Assembly: GCF_963169125.1 (NCBI RefSeq)
Contig: NC_084795.1
Coordinates: forward strand, 187,834,214-187,898,213
Direction of reading: 5' to 3'
Length of the DNA stretch: 64,000 nucleotides
Source of the DNA: Humulus lupulus
Taxonomy: Eukaryota; Streptophyta; Magnoliopsida; Rosales; Cannabaceae
The position numbers and the translations under genes are program-made. Numbering within the stretch: position 1 is the stretch's first letter; every line of letters begins with the position of its first letter. Positions 59,392 to 64,000 of the stretch are shown here, one piece after another. The notes beneath the pieces were generated by a model, which was not told the origin of the DNA, made no database searches, and saw only the letters and a program-made list of their open reading frames with translations.

Positions 59392-59403
59392 TGGTATCAG
59401 AGC
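59392..59403 (+). promoter_or_regulatory. Primer-binding site (initiator Met tRNA)
   Basis: TGGTATCAGAGC three bases after the LTR. The leader that follows resembles that of the first Tekay-type element. Confidence 0.93.
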
Positions 59404-61600
59404 GAGCCAAGGTTTATTGGTTCTGGATATTGACCGAACATGTACGCTCGCTGTCAGTGACAAGCTCGACTCAGGGTTGGTTGGTATGAATGATTGATAT
59501 GCTTGAATATGTGATTAAATGCCCTGTTTGCCTGCTTGTTTATATGGAGCATGACGAATGAGTTGACATATGCATGAGATACTGATAGGGCCTGGCCCTT
59601 GACTATTGTATGATGAGATTAAAGTGTGCTGAATAGCATTGTTATTGCATGTGGATGAATATTGGGATAATGGTTTGCATGTTGAGTGTATGTGGTTAAC
59701 TGTCTAAATTGAATCGATATGTTATATTTGTTTATTGGCTTGTATGAAGCATGATGAATGTGGGTATACCTAGTTGTGATAAAATTTGGTAGCTAAATGT
59801 ATGGCATTGTCGATTTGGCCTAATATGCTTTATGTGTACATGATAATTGTGGTTATTTGGATCTAGTTGTGGATTTGTTCAGAGTGTGAACCTCAGGGCT
59901 GAGGAGTTTGGTGAGTAGTGGTGGATGAACTCAAATTGTTTGTGCCTAGAATGGTTAAGTGGACTTGGCATTGTTTTGTAGGAGGATTCTAGATAATAGT
60001 TGGAGTTAGAGATCTCCATCTATTCCTGAAAGCGGCAGCGGATGGTCGCTAGTGTGTGAGTAAGCTGTGGAGTTTAATAGTTGAGACTGGACAGAAGAAC
60101 AGCGGACTTCTCTGGGAAAAGTGCTGCTTTGTATGCTTTGACAGTAAGGTTACCAATGTTGGTTTATTGTGAGAATATGGACAGATAAGGGTATTACATG
60201 AAAGGCCTAAATGGTGTTATCCTCCGATTTTGAGGAAAGTTTGGGTTGACAAAGAATTGGATAGTGGATGGGCAAAGTTAATTCCACCCTTGGTTAAGAG
60301 GATGAGAGATCATGATCAAAGGGTTGTGTTAAGTATTGTGGCAGATGGATGCCTGGAAATGGTACTCGGGCCGAGGTATTGGCATGATGGGTTGGAGAGA
60401 ACCCAGATAGTGAATTGATAGAAGAGGTTATAAAGACATGGTTTGAACTGTGGAGACTGGTGGGCTTATAAGCTTGGTTTGGAATGATAGGGTAACAAAA
60501 GTGTAAATCAATGGGTTTTGTGAATTGGGTAATTCATTTTGGCAAATTGATATAGACGGATGTAGTTGGAAATGATGACGACCCATTTAAGGATTAAACT
60601 CTGGAATAGTCCAAAGTATTTGGGCCGCTCCGATGTAAGGACTCATCATCTGTATGTGGGTAACGGAGAGGGCCATGTTGTTCGAAGAACTGAGGAATGA
60701 TGTATAGAGCATGAGTGTCAGAGCTGCAAATGGCAGTGCTTCCTTTAATGGAGTTTAGTAAGGATAGATTCTCGATAATCGAAGCAGAAGAAACCCGGAT
60801 AGCCTTATGGCCTCTAGTTTTGTCAGAAAGGGGGAAAATCTGATTGACAAGATAGCCGTCCGGATGGTGATGGAAACCAGTGAGGTTGTCTACTATGCAC
60901 CAGAGGCAGGAGATGCCACCTGGGAGGATGTCAGGTGAGAGCATGACTTCTACATAGAATGATTCAGTATGTTAGGATGGATTTTCCATGGCTAGGGGAT
61001 GGAAGACTGGAATGCCTTGTTACATTTGAAGCTGAGGCTAGTTTTTCAGAGTTGACTAGTTAACTAGAAGTTCACATTTCTGGATATACAACGGGCTGGA
61101 GGAGTTCGGTATTGAGAGTGTGTTAAGAAAGAGTTGGACGTAAAGAATATGTTTCAAGATACTTTGCGAGTGGCTGGGAAATGTTAAGAGGAATTACGAA
61201 TTTTTGAAAGAGGAAATTGGGGCACAAGTGATAGAAGGGCTCGTGGTGAGAGCGATAGAGCTTGTCATATGGAAGTCTTGGTATGAGTCAGAATGGGAAT
61301 AAATTTGTTAAGAAACAACCATGGATAGTGGGGAAAATCAATTTGAATACTTAGTTGGACGGAATAGAAACTAAGCTGACTAGTAGGGATTCAGATAGGT
61401 GTACAAGGGAGGACTGGGCACGCTCCATAACTCGGCTACAGATAGGCTCGGTATTAAGGACACTAGGAAAGATGATAATGGTTTGACAAGGAAAAAAAAA
61501 ACTACTGAAGAAGTTTGACCTCGGGGTGAATCAGATAGAGCATCGCACTGTGGAAATTGTTAGAATCATTTGATAAGAATAAAGAGTTTAGATACCCAGG
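59404..61600. other. Interior of the right-hand element, no readable gene
   Basis: Leader followed by about 2 kb where gag, protease and early RT would be expected. The longest open frames are 116 codons (60594-60944, minus) and 62 codons (60230-60418), neither with known motifs. No zinc knuckle or DSG box seen. Confidence 0.5.
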
Positions 61601-61603
61601 TAC

Positions 61604-61700
61604 TAGACAGGGCAATGTCTCCAGGAATTGATCTGCGGCCTGGTTATTACCAGCTGAGGGTCAAGGAGAGAGACATTTCAGGAATCATAACTTATACTGG
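61604..61700 (+). pseudogene. RT remnant in the right-hand element
   Basis: Reads MSPGIDLRPGYYQLRVKERD then ISG, corresponding to the [20 protein letters not shown] segment of RT. About 25 residues, then homology is lost. Confidence 0.6.
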
Positions 61701-63135
61701 GTGGTGTGTGATGAATTGGAAACGAAGGTTCTTAATTGATTTAAGCATTAGCGGCTCAGGTGAGCTCTACAGGTAAAAGGTATAGGAACTGTACGGACAA
61801 ACCTCCTTCAAGGTTTATGGACGGTGTGAGGGACTACTCCAAGTCAGAAGTAGAAAGTGAACAACTACACTGAAGATGTTAGTACTAAAGAAGCAGGGTC
61901 ACACGCAAAGCTCCATGAAGTGTCAGTTTGGTCTCGCCAGGGGTATTCAGGGTAAAGCTACAAGAAGAAGAGGGGATAGGTATGTAGAGGTTTGGTCTGA
62001 AGCCACAGAGAAGCTACTAAAGAACGTCTGAGGGATAGAGAGCACAACAAGATTGGCGAACGCATCATCCACTAGACAAGTGTCTTTGCAGAAACCTACT
62101 CCGGAGATTGGAGGAACAGCAGAACTTGAAGTTAGATTGAATGGATAGTGTTAGAGCAAGAGTTCAAAGAACAGATTAAGAATTGATTAGCGCTTGGTAA
62201 TGCAGGAATAAGCGTGTTATGATTTGGTAAATTGTTGCTGCGTAAAGAATCTAACTTTTGATGAAAATAGGAAACTGTGAGGGGTGCATCACAGGTTGGG
62301 GCACGCCCAGGCTTAGACTGATGAGAGGATGGATTAAGCCTCGTGGGAGGTAAAATGAGAACATGGTAAATTTACTTGGTTTAATGGGTAGGCAGAGTAC
62401 GCATAGTAAAAGGTAACGAACATTTGGTCATTCGTAAGAAAGATAACGCTGAAACCCAGATTTAGTGAAAAGTAACAAATGGGTGATTGGTGTTTGAAAT
62501 CCTCGATTGTACGAAGGGAAATTTAATTGGAGGCGGAACTCCTAACTGGGAGGCGTGTGTCAGTCAAAAATAATGCCACAGATTGTATGGAGTGGATAAG
62601 GTAATGACTGAGATTGGTGTAGCGTTAGTATGTAATGATAAATGGGTGAGTATCACTGAACTGTGGAGTCCATAGTGTTGGCTTTGGTTGAAACAAGGAA
62701 GAACCCTGTCAAGGTAGTACAAGTTGGGATACCAGAATCGGATGGAAGATCCAATGCGGATTTGGCATAGAAACGAGAATTCTGAATGGATATCATTCCA
62801 CCTCCTAGGGTATGTTATACCGGGAGGGTTGAACGGGTGACAGAGTTTAGTGTTTTCTTTTGGACACCGGGGGGTAAGGTGATGTGGTGGTGTATCGTAG
62901 GGATAGACCACATCAAACTATAAGTAAGGTGTTTGGACATGAAATTTTTTAATTCAGCTGGATGGGTTAATGTAGTTGGTTCAGGTGAACTAGTAACAGG
63001 GTAGAACGTCGATGGTACTGAATTGAGACCCTATAGTATTCTAAGTATTGGAAAGGAACTAAAGAACGAAGAGAACAGAGTGGGAACCTGGAATTATCGG
63101 TTGGTTGCAAATGGAATAGCAATCTGAAAGCTTAA
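61701..63135. other. Interior of the right-hand element, no readable gene
   Basis: Where the RT end, RNase H and integrase would be expected, I find no recognisable motif on either strand. Confidence 0.5.
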
Positions 63136-63140
63136 CAGAT

Positions 63141-63773
63141 TGTTGGGTGTACAACCAAAGTCCCACATTGGCTAGAAATGGGAAGGATCATGGGTATATA
63201 AGGATGGACACTATCTCCATTGGAATGAGGCCTTTTGGGAAGGTGCCCAAAAACAAATCCGTAAGGGCTTAGGCCCAAAGCGGACAATATCATACCAATG
63301 GGGAAATAGATGGTGTCCGACGATCCTTACAAGGGGTATCAGAGCCAGATCCCAAAATTAGCCATGTGAATGTATCCTCGGATTGCCAAAACAAAGGAGG
63401 TGAAGCTTGCTGCTAGAGCCATCAGAGGTTCAGATCTGATTCGAAGGGATTTCTAATCTAGCTGGTGAAGGGATTCATCTAGCTTACTCAAGGGGATCTT
63501 GAGTGTTGGAATCGAGGGATTCAGGTTTAGATCTGTAATCGTCTGAGGGGAGGCAAGGTGGTCCTTTGTTTGAGGGGAGGATTGTTGGGTGTACAACCAA
63601 AGTCCCACATTGGCTAGAAATGGGAAGGATCTTGGGTATATAAGGATGGACAGTAGCTCCATTGGAATGAGGCCTTTTAGGAAGGTTCCCAAAAACAAAT
63701 CTGTGAGGGCTTAGGCCCAAAGCGGACAATATCATACCAATGGGGAAATAGATGGTGTCCGACGGTCCTTACA
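63141..63773 (+). mobile_element. TRIM retrotransposon (633 bp)
   Basis: LTRs 63141-63331 (191 bp) and 63584-63773 (190 bp), both starting TGTTGGGTGTACAACC and ending TCCTTACA, each with a tatataagg box. The primer site gggtatcagagc at 63334 and purine tract tttgaggggaggat at 63570-63583 frame a 252-bp non-coding interior. The target duplication cagat is exact at 63136-63140 and 63774-63778. The LTRs differ at about nine sites. Confidence 0.93.
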
Positions 63774-63992
63774 CAGATATCTTAAGGAATTAAGCGTTGA
63801 GTATGCGAATACTTGAGATGTTAAGGAAAGTGTAATCCTTGATAAGTTAGTCGTGGTGACAAATACTGGCGTCTAGCTAAGGTAACACGGCATAGGACAT
63901 GGTAAGAGGTTCAAGATAGTGAATACTACGGTTTAGTATTGATTCAGAGGGAAAGCCAAGGAGGTAGTTGGAATTTTTAAGGCAGGAGTGTC

Positions 63993-64000
63993 TGTAACAC
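63993..64000 (+). repeat. Possible start of a 3' LTR
   Basis: TGTAACAC at the window edge after the purine-rich aaggcaggagtgtc. Only eight bases are available. Confidence 0.35.

Larger units (their letters stand above)
57007..64000 (+). mobile_element. Tekay-family element with degenerate interior (runs off window)
   Basis: 5' LTR 57007-59388, Met-tRNA primer site 59392-59403, about 4.6 kb interior. The window ends with gtgtcTGTAACAC, where TGTAAC at 63993 may be the first bases of the 3' LTR. The interior lacks any long ORF; only a short RT scrap is readable. It may be a non-autonomous derivative or a strongly mutated copy. A TRIM is nested at 63141-63773. Confidence 0.75.

Overview
This window is repeat-rich heterochromatic DNA from a plant nuclear genome, most likely a eudicot. 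Evidence: the plant-specific Ty3/gypsy lineages Athila, Tekay and Tat; an Asp-tRNA primer site typical of Athila; a 5S-bearing Cassandra TRIM; CACTA transposons; and captured fragments of plant genes (GAPCP, SECRET AGENT, RAD23, NAT). A member of the Rosales such as hop or a relative is only a guess. I see no intact host gene. Nearly everything is transposon, inserted inside other transposons.

Layout. (1) 1-30556: an Athila-like Ty3/gypsy element on the minus strand, with integrase near 742 and the Asp-tRNA primer site at 29498-29515. (2) Its gag is split by a Tekay-type chromovirus on the plus strand, 5185-28497, with perfect 5-bp duplications (acacc). (3) That element is itself broken by two CACTA-type DNA transposons. 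The larger, 8035-19976, is an 11.9-kb gene-capturing element carrying fragments of at least seven host genes, including two mevalonate-pathway enzymes (HMG-CoA reductase and acetoacetyl-CoA thiolase). The smaller, 23292-25011, is made mostly of palindromic repeats. (4) 30560-34875 holds a decayed Ptta/En-Spm transposase, a Ty1/copia scrap and LTR-like sequence. (5) 34876-46427 is a complete but mutated Tat-lineage element with an added RNase H and an antisense ORF region. (6) 46433-49663 is LTR-like sequence split by a solo LTR (47079-49354). (7) 49831-51140 is a composite in which a minus-strand Cassandra is joined to a U6 snRNA copy and an inverted half Cassandra; one 5-bp duplication (gatga) flanks the whole. 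(8) 51146-57006 holds decayed LTR and pol fragments. (9) 57007 to the end is a Tekay-family LTR, primer site and largely non-coding interior, interrupted by a 633-bp TRIM (63141-63773, duplication cagat).

No protein-coding reading frame here looks functional. All pol genes carry stops, frameshifts or lost catalytic residues, and the host gene pieces are truncated. The most unusual items are the multi-gene CACTA element and the U6/Cassandra inverted chimera, both with boundaries set by target-site duplications.
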